Of a stretch of 42,736 nucleotides of DNA, positions 37,130 to 42,736 are shown in pieces (positions within the stretch are counted from its first letter, which is position 1; each line of letters opens with the position of its first letter). The translations under genes and the position numbers were made by a program. The notes beneath the pieces were generated by a model that made no database searches, was not told the DNA's origin, and saw only the letters and a program-made list of their open reading frames with translations. The DNA is from a virus: positions 1 to 42,736 of the IMG/VR virus record IMGVR_UViG_3300009034_000089; one strand, 5' to 3'.

Positions 37130-38368
37130 TCATGCGAATGCCATGACGAACTTATGGCGCTTCTCCTCCAAGGCGTATCTTATGGCGTCCATCAGATGGT
37201 CGTGTATCTTCAGGGGAAGCTCTTTCATCGGATGCTCCTCTTTTGTTTCCGGGTACCTGTAGTTCTCGAACTCCATTATCGTGTTGACGCAGCTTTTGTC
37301 CACGAACAGGCGCGGCCTTCCGTCGTCTGCGGACTGCAGGCGTGATGCTATCCTCTTTATGCCCGCCTCTACGAAGCTCTTTTCCTTTTCACCGGACTGC
37401 TTCACGACACCTTTGCAGTTCATGTTCATGTTCTTGAACTCCTGTATCCCGGACGGGTTGGCCGAGTCTGCTATGAACCTTCTCACTTCCTTTAGGTTCT
37501 CCTTTGACCACTTGGCCAGCTCTGTATCCGTGATGTGGGTCTGGTAGAACTCCCTGATTACATATGCTCTCCCGTCATAGTCGAAGCCTATTATGGCTAT
37601 CGCGCTTGGGTTTGTGAAACCGAAATCCACTCCGGCTATTATCTCGCTGAATTTTATCTTGGCTGCATCGATTACATGAGTAAGCCTGTTGAACTCCGGG
37701 TATACTACTCCCTCGTACCCTACGAACTCCCCGTATATCTCCTGCTTGGCGAATACGCCTGTGTATTCGCGCTTCATCGTCTTTACGTAGTCTTCCGGCA
37801 GGTATGGGTTTTCCGTCGTAGCCGCGCGTACTAGGTGGTAATTGGGGTTCTTTTCCTTTTCCCAGCGCTCCCATATCCAGTTGAATCCTTTTGGCGTGGT
37901 AGTTACCCAGCCTTTGAGCGGGCCTGTCTTGTTCCTCAACCTTCCCACGAGAACCTTGAATGCGTACTCCGGGACCAAGGAACCTTCATCAATCCACCAC
38001 CAGCCCAGGTTTATGTTTCGTATACGGTCTATCGTGGTCGGGTCGTCGCACGGGCGGAATATCACCTCTGAGCCGTTTATCAGTATTATCTTCTGCTCCA
38101 TTCGGCCATAGTTCTTTATCAGGGATTGCGGCAGCAATTGGAGGAATGTCCTTATAGTCGAGTCCCTGAGCATGGGGAAAGTCGGGGCCAGTATCGCGCC
38201 GAATGAGCCAGGACATTCAATCATCGTTTTGATGGCTTCCACCGAACCAGCCATAGTCTTGCCTGAACCTAGTCCGGCCACGAACGCCTTGAATTTCTTT
38301 GGGGAGTTGTGGAATTCCAATTGTTTGCTGTATGGCTCGTAGTCCAGTTCCAGTTTCATTTTCGTCAT
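37130..38368 (-). CDS. terL: Terminase large subunit (412 aa)
   Basis: ATG at 38368 (ATG at 38359 also in frame). Walker A GLGSGKT at 32-38, Walker B WWWIDE at 123-128 and the coupling motif TTTP at 156-159 form the ATPase; the RNase H-like nuclease follows with IIAGVDFG (Asp about 248) and a late HDHLMDAIRYAL near the end. It packages viral DNA through the portal. The length of 412 is normal for headful-type archaeal tailed viruses. Confidence 0.97.
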   Translation of the reverse strand: MTKMKLELDYEPYSKQLEFHNSPKKFKAFVAGLGSGKTMAGSVEAIKTMIECPGSFGAILAPTFPMLRDSTIRTFLQLLPQSLIKNYGRMEQKIILINGSEVIFRPCDDPTTIDRIRNINLGWWWIDEGSLVPEYAFKVLVGRLRNKTGPLKGWVTTTPKGFNWIWERWEKEKNPNYHLVRAATTENPYLPEDYVKTMKREYTGVFAKQEIYGEFVGYEGVVYPEFNRLTHVIDAAKIKFSEIIAGVDFGFTNPSAIAIIGFDYDGRAYVIREFYQTHITDTELAKWSKENLKEVRRFIADSANPSGIQEFKNMNMNCKGVVKQSGEKEKSFVEAGIKRIASRLQSADDGRPRLFVDKSCVNTIMEFENYRYPETKEEHPMKELPLKIHDHLMDAIRYALEEKRHKFVMAFA

Positions 38369-38415
38369 CTGTCGTATCCCCTGCCCCGAAAGCTGTCGTA
38401 ATTTTATCTTGGCAT

Positions 38416-38450
38416 AACCAACAGTATCTATTAATAGGGTATAGTTGGTT
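38416..38450. repeat. Hairpin between terS and terL
   Basis: A 7-bp perfect inverted repeat (AACCAAC at 38416-38422, GTTGGTT at 38444-38450) with a 21-base A/T-rich loop containing palindromic TATTAATA. It lies in the 88-base gap between the terminase genes. It may control terL translation or be part of the packaging signal. Confidence 0.45.
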
Positions 38451-38456
38451 CTTTGG

Positions 38457-38900
38457 TTACTTTGAGCCTTTCCATGACACCTCTACCTTCGTCACCAATT
38501 GTTCCGGCGCTTTTGGTGTTACTCCCAACGACTGCAATATAGTCACCTTTTGCTGTAACTGGTCTAAAAGTACCTTCAACGACTTTATGGCCGACTTGTT
38601 ATCTCCTTGGCTCACGGCGTCCTTGTACCTTTCATTTAGCTCCCTGTAGACGTTCTCTGTGCGCAGGGCGAACTCGGTAAGTATGGTCGTGAACGACTTC
38701 TTGTAGTCCTTCATCAGTTCGTCTTTTATCGTCTCTATGTCTCTTCTTATTGTCTTTTCATTTACTTTGAGTACCTTGGCTATCTCCCCGTGTGTTATTC
38801 CCTCTATGAGCAGTCTTTTTACTTTGGCTCTTCTGGAATCCATCCGCGCTTTCTTCGTACTTCCTGTTCCCCGTTTTCTCTTTTGGACTTTAGAGGACAT
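38457..38900 (-). CDS. terS: Terminase small subunit (147 aa)
   Basis: ATG at 38900 with GGGAGGCGAAAA. A basic N-terminus, then a helix-turn-helix (LLIEGITHGEIAKVLKVNEKTIRRD, residues about 31-55), then a coiled-coil oligomerisation region (ENVYRELNERYKDAVSQGDN ... LLDQLQQKVTILQ). It recognises the packaging site and loads terL. First late gene, directly upstream of terL. Confidence 0.88.
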   Translation of the reverse strand: MSSKVQKRKRGTGSTKKARMDSRRAKVKRLLIEGITHGEIAKVLKVNEKTIRRDIETIKDELMKDYKKSFTTILTEFALRTENVYRELNERYKDAVSQGDNKSAIKSLKVLLDQLQQKVTILQSLGVTPKAPEQLVTKVEVSWKGSK

Positions 38901-38932
38901 TTTTCGCCTCCCTAATTCTCTTGTTTAGTGTT

Positions 38933-38945
38933 GGTATTTAAATAG
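38933..38945 (-). promoter_or_regulatory. TATA box of the late operon
   Basis: CTATTTAAATACC on the minus strand, about 40 bases before the terS ATG. It suits an archaeal late promoter with a short leader holding GGGAGGCG. Confidence 0.6.
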
Positions 38946-38962
38946 TTTATGGTTTTGAAATC

Positions 38963-39057
38963 GATAGCGGTTAACTTGGAAAGATTTTCCGTTTGATAGG
39001 GGATTTTGTTTTGGGATTGACTATTTTTAGCGCTTCTGGATAGCGGTTTTTCCGTTT
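38963..39057. repeat. Imperfect direct repeats upstream of the late promoter
   Basis: GATAGCGGTT occurs at 38963 and 39039 and a shortened GATAGC at 39103; TTTTCCGTTT occurs at 38985 and 39048. The 200-base gap between terS and the plus-strand gene otherwise holds no gene. They may be sites for an activator, the packaging signal or an origin element. Confidence 0.45.
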
Positions 39058-39151
39058 TGGGCTTGGCTGGTGGTGGTTTTTGGAATGGCTTTCCATAAAA
39101 GCGATAGCAAGGTAATAAGTTTTAAAGTCAATTATCAATGAGGAGGCGGTT

Positions 39152-39361
39152 ATGGAACTCAAAGTGGGAAGGTTTGTTCAGTTTCATTTGTGTGGCTTTC
39201 GGCTCGGCAAGATAATCAGGATTCGCGGGAAGTGGATTACTGTTGTTTTGTCGCCTTACAAGATTAGGGGGCAGTTCACTGGGCAGAAGAAGCGCATTAA
39301 GAGGGAAGATATTAGGGGAATCATCTATCGCAAGAAGGTGGTTCCCCTTCCTTTCTTTTAA
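39152..39361 (+). CDS. Plus-strand basic SH3/KOW-like protein (69 aa)
   Basis: ATG at 39152 after GAGGAGGCGGTT, a strong site. The sequence is a small basic beta barrel candidate: LKVGRFVQFHLCGFRLGKIIR then GKWITVVLSPYKI and RIKREDIRGIIYR, a pattern like KOW/SH3-like RNA-binding folds. It is divergent from terS and convergent with the early block, so separately controlled. TATA-like sequences lie at 39095 and 39118. The antisense frame (39128-39427) has no such features. Confidence 0.65.
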   Translation: MELKVGRFVQFHLCGFRLGKIIRIRGKWITVVLSPYKIRGQFTGQKKRIKREDIRGIIYRKKVVPLPFF

Positions 39362-39369
39362 TATTTCTT

Positions 39370-39594
39370 TCATCGTAGTCGCCTCAAATCTATGAAACGA
39401 TTCCAACATGAACGAATTGTCAACCAAAACTTATCCCAATCGGTCATTGCGGCACTGTATACTTCTTCCTGAGTTAACTTGTGTTCATCAACAAAATACC
39501 AGAACGCTAACCGTAATATTCTGTTCTTCCTAAACTCTTCCTCTATGAAATTCCTAGGTTTGTCTATATTTTCTTTTTCTTTTTTGGATAGCAT
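39370..39594 (-). CDS. Small helical protein (74 aa)
   Basis: ATG at 39594 with GAGAGTGAGAA. Charged helical start (KKEKENIDKPRNFIEEEFRK) and aromatic middle (LAFWYFVDEHKLTQEEVY). It is the last gene of the long early transcript, convergent with the plus-strand gene. No family is recognised. Confidence 0.65.
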   Translation of the reverse strand: MLSKKEKENIDKPRNFIEEEFRKNRILRLAFWYFVDEHKLTQEEVYSAAMTDWDKFWLTIRSCWNRFIDLRRLR

Positions 39595-39704
39595 TTCTCA
39601 CTCTCTTTTGAAATATCTATTCCGCAGTTCTCGCAATTTAATGTGAAAGCTCCGTCTAATCCTTTTAGATATTTTCTTACGAATATGTGTTTACTTTCTG
39701 TCAT
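39564..39704 (-). CDS. Small zinc-knuckle microprotein (46 aa)
   Basis: ATG at 39704. One CENC pair and a later Cys with a poly-Lys tail (CYPKKKKKI). It overlaps the next gene by 31 bases. Incomplete as a zinc ribbon; it could dimerise around a metal. Confidence 0.55.
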   Translation of the reverse strand: MTESKHIFVRKYLKGLDGAFTLNCENCGIDISKESEKCYPKKKKKI

Positions 39705-39801
39705 TTGACCTCCGACTTTGTAAAACCATCAGGCACGCCGCAAACAACAGGAAAAGCGCCATCAGCGGTGCTATTATATAGTCCAGTGTTTTTTGTAGCA
39801 T
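39691..39801 (-). CDS. Single-pass membrane microprotein (36 aa)
   Basis: ATG at 39801 with GGAGAAAGAA; an ATG at 39831 is also in frame. One hydrophobic helix (IIAPLMALFLLFAACLMVL) and a basic tail (QSRRSNDRK). It overlaps the upstream membrane protein gene only if the longer start is used. Confidence 0.55.
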   Translation of the reverse strand: MLQKTLDYIIAPLMALFLLFAACLMVLQSRRSNDRK

Positions 39802-39824
39802 GTTTCTTTCTCCGTTTATTGGGA

Positions 39825-40076
39825 TTAACATTGTCGTTTGCCATTTTTTATCGGGCAGTCTTTGCATGGTCTGAACCCCCTCATCAGATTTGGTCTCATG
39901 GTATGGAATATCGGTAGCATGCAGAGCCATATCAGTGGTATCATTACCGCTCCCAATAAGATGGCCATGTACATCTCGAACCATTCGGCTAACATCCCGC
40001 ATACGAACAGGACTGCTCCGTACTTGACGTAACCGCGGCTCCAGCACCAGGGCGGTATTCTTTCTTTCCATTTCAT
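39825..40076 (-). CDS. Two-helix membrane protein with Cys tail (83 aa)
   Basis: ATG at 40076 overlaps the upstream stop (ATGA). Two membrane spans (about residues 17-32 and 36-57) then a cytosolic CKDCPIKNGKRQC tail. It could be a host-membrane-modifying protein; the role is unknown. Confidence 0.65.
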   Translation of the reverse strand: MKWKERIPPWCWSRGYVKYGAVLFVCGMLAEWFEMYMAILLGAVMIPLIWLCMLPIFHTMRPNLMRGFRPCKDCPIKNGKRQC

Positions 40077-40243
40077 ATTAAATCGGCTACTGATTCTCCT
40101 TTCTTTTTTGCTTCCAGTATCTTCTCGTGCCTGAGTTTTAGGTCTTTTAAATAACTGTTCACTTGTTTGTCTTGCTTTGTCTTGGCCGCTTCAAGGGCTA
40201 CCGTTCTCTTCTCCAATGAAGTGATTCTATCTTTTAGGTTCAT
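40073..40243 (-). CDS. Coiled-coil microprotein (56 aa)
   Basis: ATG at 40243 overlapping the upstream gene by 17 bases. A heptad-patterned helix (LKDRITSLEKRTVALEAAKT) and basic middle, ending in an ATGA overlap. No family is recognised. Confidence 0.6.
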   Translation of the reverse strand: MNLKDRITSLEKRTVALEAAKTKQDKQVNSYLKDLKLRHEKILEAKKKGESVADLI

Positions 40244-40436
40244 TTTTATCACCGAACATAAACATTACCCCGCAAATGAACATTATCGTGAAAGCTATCA
40301 GTGTCCAGACAACAACGGAATCTGAATATCCTGACTGGAAGAATCCCACTCTGATTGAATCATAAGTAAAACCGACTAAACATGACAATATGACAAATAT
40401 CAATGGCAAGATTAGCAGTATTCCGTATTTATTCAT
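40227..40436 (-). CDS. Two-helix membrane protein (69 aa)
   Basis: ATG at 40436 (GGTGAAGAGG upstream) rather than the GTG at 40445. Membrane spans YGILLILPLIFVILSCLVGF and VWTLIAFTIMFICGVMFMF with a short outer loop. Unknown role; small membrane proteins cluster here. Confidence 0.65.
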   Translation of the reverse strand: MNKYGILLILPLIFVILSCLVGFTYDSIRVGFFQSGYSDSVVVWTLIAFTIMFICGVMFMFGDKNEPKR

Positions 40437-40863
40437 CCTCTTCACCTATCAGTGATTTAATATATTCCTTATGCCTTGTCGTGTTTGAAAGCTCTTTCCA
40501 TGCCACTTCGCATATGACGCCGGAATCTAAAATTTCTGCGTTACACTCCCCACAGTTGAAATCATAAAGGTAATAAAAATAAACCTCATGACTATAACTG
40601 TAATTCGGACGAATAGGGCATGATATGTAATATCCCATATAATTGCCAACACACTTATCAACCAAACTTCTGCCAATGGTTACGCTTTTGTAAAATGCCT
40701 GACCTTCGTAATATTCCAATCCCAATGACTCACAAAATGGGACATACCTTTTCTCTGCCCTCTCAGTTCTTCCAGCTTCTAATGCTCCCCAAGGAATGCT
40801 CAACAATAACATGAGTAATCCGATGGTGATTATACCTAATATCCAATCAAAAATCTTATTCAT
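40429..40863 (-). CDS. Membrane-anchored protein with Cys domain (144 aa)
   Basis: ATG at 40863 overlaps the upstream stop (ATGA). An N-terminal signal-anchor (ILGIITIGLLMLLLSIPWG) is followed by an exported-type domain with cysteines (C44, C71, C82 and a CGEC pair), so disulfides are plausible. Its function is unknown; it may change the host envelope. Confidence 0.65.
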   Translation of the reverse strand: MNKIFDWILGIITIGLLMLLLSIPWGALEAGRTERAEKRYVPFCESLGLEYYEGQAFYKSVTIGRSLVDKCVGNYMGYYISCPIRPNYSYSHEVYFYYLYDFNCGECNAEILDSGVICEVAWKELSNTTRHKEYIKSLIGEEDE

Positions 40864-41315
40864 TCCCTTCTTCTCCCTGTGAAGTTTATTTCCCTTGCTA
40901 GCGAGTCGCTTGGGTTTCCTTTTGCCTCGAAGCCTATGAATTCAAGGGTTTCCTTTACGTAACTGGGCCTCGGATATTGCAGATGTTGCGGGAAATATGA
41001 CGGCAGTTTCTTTCTGAATAAGAATGACAGTCTCTTCAATATGAAGTATGCGTTGGGCATCTTGAGTACCAATATTCCGTCTGGTTTTAGCATCCTGTGG
41101 CATTCGGTGATAAAACTGAACAGCTTCAGTCCGAGATGCTCGAATATGTTGTCGGCGTAAATCTTATCGAAGTATCTATCCTTGAACGGATATGGCCATT
41201 TATTCAGGTCTATGGGCATGATTCCGTTTCCTCCCGTTATGTCGACCTTATGGGTTGCGTCTGGCTTGGGATAACAACTGCATCCGAGGTCAAGAACCTT
41301 GAGTTTGTATTTCAT
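40860..41315 (-). CDS. Class I SAM methyltransferase, short (151 aa)
   Basis: Start taken at ATG 41315; an ATG at 41336 and a GTG at 41351 are alternatives. SAM motif I VLDLGCSCYPKP is followed by a motif with DKIYADNIFEHLG and CHRMLKPDGILVLKMPNAY, as in methyltransferases of the Methyltransf_11 kind. It is short but intact around the SAM fold. Substrate unknown. Confidence 0.8.
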   Translation of the reverse strand: MKYKLKVLDLGCSCYPKPDATHKVDITGGNGIMPIDLNKWPYPFKDRYFDKIYADNIFEHLGLKLFSFITECHRMLKPDGILVLKMPNAYFILKRLSFLFRKKLPSYFPQHLQYPRPSYVKETLEFIGFEAKGNPSDSLAREINFTGRRRE

Positions 41316-41387
41316 ATTATCACAATCTTGCATCTGTTCTTTGTCCACCAATATTTTTCAAATGGGCTTTCAAACATACATAAATTT

Positions 41388-41540
41388 TTATTTTTTGGCA
41401 TTCTTGCACTTCCTTAATTCATCAACAAGAAGGATTATTGCATTTATCAAATCCTTCCTTGGGATTAATCTGACTTTCTCATGTCTTTCTTTCTCTGCAA
41501 CCAGCTCTTCAATTTCCGTGGGTTTGTTTTTATTTTTCAT
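41388..41540 (-). CDS. Small helical protein with KNKPTEI motif (50 aa)
   Basis: ATG at 41540 with AGGAGTGTTTAC. It begins MKNKNKPTEIEELVAEKE, another copy of the recurrent N-terminal motif, and continues as charged helices. No cysteines. Confidence 0.6.
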   Translation of the reverse strand: MKNKNKPTEIEELVAEKERHEKVRLIPRKDLINAIILLVDELRKCKNAKK

Positions 41541-41799
41541 GTAAACACTCCTCATAATAGATACAACCTTCACATCTTTCATCGTAGTGTTCTTTCTGGT
41601 CTATTTTACAGAGAACCCTTTTCCGTCCTCTCGCAACGGTCTTTATCATTTTGAACATAGTTTTTGCTTTGATGCATGAGCACCATTGCATAACTGGGTA
41701 TGCCCTCAACTTGTGACACTTTTCACATACGGCTATTTCCCATTCATCTTCTTTTTCAACAATCGGGTCTTTATTCCTGGAGTTATCAAATCTCTCCAT
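41530..41799 (-). CDS. Cys-rich zinc protein (89 aa)
   Basis: ATG at 41799. A NKDPIVEKE stretch related to the recurrent motif, then CEKC, CSC, C and CEGCIYYEEC clusters: enough for two zinc sites. It overlaps both neighbours. Function unknown. Confidence 0.7.
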   Translation of the reverse strand: MERFDNSRNKDPIVEKEDEWEIAVCEKCHKLRAYPVMQWCSCIKAKTMFKMIKTVARGRKRVLCKIDQKEHYDERCEGCIYYEECLHEK

Positions 41800-41983
41800 A
41801 CAATCTCCACCCTATATACGCTTCATGCTCTCGTTTTGCCCACTGTTCCAATTTCCATTCATACGTGGGGTTGTGTTTACTGAAACACTCAGGACAAATG
41901 GTTTCCTTTCCCTTGTCTATTGCAATGTCTTTCAGCACCTTTCCGCAACTACTACAAAGTTCCGTGGGTTTGTCTTCTACCAT
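41786..41983 (-). CDS. Zinc-ribbon microprotein with EDKPTEL motif (65 aa)
   Basis: ATG at 41983 with GAGGAGTGGTTAG. MVEDKPTELCSSCGK opens with the recurrent motif running straight into the first knuckle; CPEC is the second. A helical WKLEQWAKREHEAYIGW end follows. Confidence 0.7.
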   Translation of the reverse strand: MVEDKPTELCSSCGKVLKDIAIDKGKETICPECFSKHNPTYEWKLEQWAKREHEAYIGWRLYGEI

Positions 41984-42111
41984 CCTAACCACTCCTCAAG
42001 TTCTTCTCTTGAAAGCATTATCCTTTTACGACACCCACAAGTATCGTTGGGTGTCCAGAACGCACCGCATACCATACAACGTTGTCGTTCAAGCGTGGGT
42101 TTGTGTTTCAT
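41977..42111 (-). CDS. Cys-rich microprotein with MKHKPTL start (44 aa)
   Basis: ATG at 42111. MKHKPTLERQRC, then CGAFW and a TCGCRKR cluster: one zinc site probable. It ends with a helix that encodes the next ribosome site. Function unknown. Confidence 0.65.
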   Translation of the reverse strand: MKHKPTLERQRCMVCGAFWTPNDTCGCRKRIMLSREELEEWLGW

Positions 42112-42295
42112 TCAACCACTTCCTTAATTCGCTTTCAAACTCTTTGAAAATGTCCCCGACAATATCAATAGCCTCGTCCTGTGGTTTCCCAAATGCTTTC
42201 AATGCATCTACACACTGTTGAACTGATGCCTGAACTACAGGATTCTCATTAATCATATCTTTCAAATCCTCAACAGTGCGTTTGTTTTCAGTCAT
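42089..42295 (-). CDS. Small helical protein (68 aa)
   Basis: ATG at 42295 overlaps the upstream stop (ATGA). An acidic, all-helical protein (KRTVEDLKDMINENPVVQAS ... ) with no cysteine clusters; could be a protein-binding adaptor. No family is recognised. Confidence 0.65.
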   Translation of the reverse strand: MTENKRTVEDLKDMINENPVVQASVQQCVDALKAFGKPQDEAIDIVGDIFKEFESELRKWLNETQTHA

Positions 42296-42438
42296 GTTTC
42301 ACTCCTATCATGTCCATTAGCCCGACAAGTGCAATCGTTACAATCACATTCATCACACATTCCAGCTTGACAAAAACCACAGGGATTATCATCCCAACTT
42401 GGCTTCTCTTCATTGGTGCGGTTATTTTGATTTCCCAT
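42292..42438 (-). CDS. Very Cys-rich microprotein (48 aa)
   Basis: ATG at 42438 with GGAAGTAGTTT. Cysteines at CGFC, CDECDCNDCTC in a compact cluster: eight within some 20 residues. Likely a metal-binding (metallothionein-like or zinc) protein, unlike the two-pair ribbons of its neighbours. Confidence 0.65.
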   Translation of the reverse strand: MGNQNNRTNEEKPSWDDNPCGFCQAGMCDECDCNDCTCRANGHDRSET

Positions 42439-42556
42439 AAACTACTTCCTTATAATCTTGGGTGCATAAGCCACATTTTTTACAAAAATAATCACAATAT
42501 CTATGACACCTTCCATCCAAATATATCTTCATCTTACATTTTATCACAAACACCAC
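42422..42556 (-). CDS. Cys-rich microprotein, possibly frameshifted start (44 aa)
   Basis: Frame open from GTG 42556 to a stop at 42422, with KCKMKIYLDGRCHRYCDYFC and CGLC clusters. The ATG at 42575 (MKNKPR) lies one base out of frame across a run of four G (42557-42560). Deleting one G would give one 50-residue protein starting with the recurrent motif, so an indel is suspected. Confidence 0.5.
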   Translation of the reverse strand: MVFVIKCKMKIYLDGRCHRYCDYFCKKCGLCTQDYKEVVYGKSK

Positions 42557-42571
42557 CCCTGGGTTTGTTTT

Positions 42572-42736
42572 TCATAATACAGTCAAACTCCCGCAATTTC
42601 TACAACATTTTCCATCTGGAAACATCTCATGCCAAATGTTCTTTTGGCATTTATGACACCATTTCATTCTATCCCTGCGGTTATCCTTTGCAGACATACT
42701 TTCTTCTCCTGTCCTTTTTGATGGTGTTCTGACAAT
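42572..42736 (-). CDS. Zinc-ribbon microprotein, main part across the circular junction
   Basis: Continues in frame from the ten codons at 30-1. An internal ATG at 42697 with a strong GGAGAAG site could instead be the start, giving 41 residues. CHKCQKN and CRNCGS pairs form the ribbon. Its end overlaps the MKNKPR start by ATGA. Confidence 0.65.
   Translation of the reverse strand: MVRTPSKRTGEESMSAKDNRRDRMKWCHKCQKNIWHEMFPDGKCCRNCGSLTVL

Noticed and set aside
39128-39427. Minus-strand frame opposite the plus-strand gene
   Set aside because: No ribosome site and unbalanced composition; the plus frame has GAGGAGG and a protein-like pattern.
1-42736. tRNA genes
   Set aside because: No cloverleaf with a GTTCGAATC-type arm was seen on either strand by eye; a scan with a tRNA finder would be decisive.

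Overview
The window looks like a complete genome of an archaeal tailed virus (Caudoviricetes, HK97 lineage) carrying a TIGR-Tas-like RNA-guided system. Viral: it holds a full head-tail module (terminase small and large subunits, portal-MuF fusion, protease-scaffold fusion, HK97 capsid, connectors, tail tube, tail chaperones, tape measure, baseplate hub, fibre). Archaeal: genes are preceded by TTTATA-type TATA boxes, some with almost no leader, while internal genes have strong GGAGG sites and many ATGA overlaps; a poly-T tract ends the late operon. The huge LamG/Asn-rich surface protein is of a kind common in DPANN archaea, so such a host is possible but unproven. Closure: the gene that starts at 30 on the minus strand continues in frame from 42736 down to 42572, so the sequence appears circular or circularly permuted.

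Layout. Nearly everything is on the minus strand. Early and accessory genes read from about 12.2 kb down to 1 and on through the junction to 39.4 kb. This block holds two winged-helix-type regulators, a ParB-methyltransferase with an adjacent nuclease candidate, an OB-fold-like protein, an HNH protein, many small membrane or coiled-coil proteins, and over twenty zinc-ribbon microproteins of 37-75 residues. Three early promoters combine a TATA box with a palindromic operator; two of them (3.47 and 7.9 kb) are identical. Late genes read from the terS promoter (38.94 kb) down to 12.5 kb, ending in a small holin-like membrane protein and a poly-T terminator. A 0.3-kb AT-rich region (12.2-12.5 kb) separates early and late blocks. 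Only two plus-strand genes are suggested: a basic SH3/KOW-like protein at 39152-39361 and a 14-codon mini-ORF at 12482.

The most interesting locus is 7952-9154. A 285-residue protein resembling only the C-terminal (Nop-like) half of IS110 transposases, with no nuclease domain, is followed within a few bases by an array of strictly alternating 9-bp repeats (A: TGCRAGCCA, B: TGNAANCCA on the minus strand) separated by exactly 9-bp unique spacers. That gives a 36-bp dual-spacer period and 19 different spacers. This is the architecture of TIGR-Tas (tandem interspaced guide RNA) systems, here a nuclease-less TasA-like form. It probably gives the virus a programmable DNA- or RNA-binding function, for instance against rival elements or for regulation.

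Other points of note: the capsid gene is split by a -1 frame change; the tail chaperones overlap at an A9 slippery run; a 14-bp tandem duplication breaks a small gene; and an ACAAACCCA motif recurs just after the start codons of many early microproteins. No polymerase, helicase, primase or integrase is recognisable, so replication probably relies on the host.
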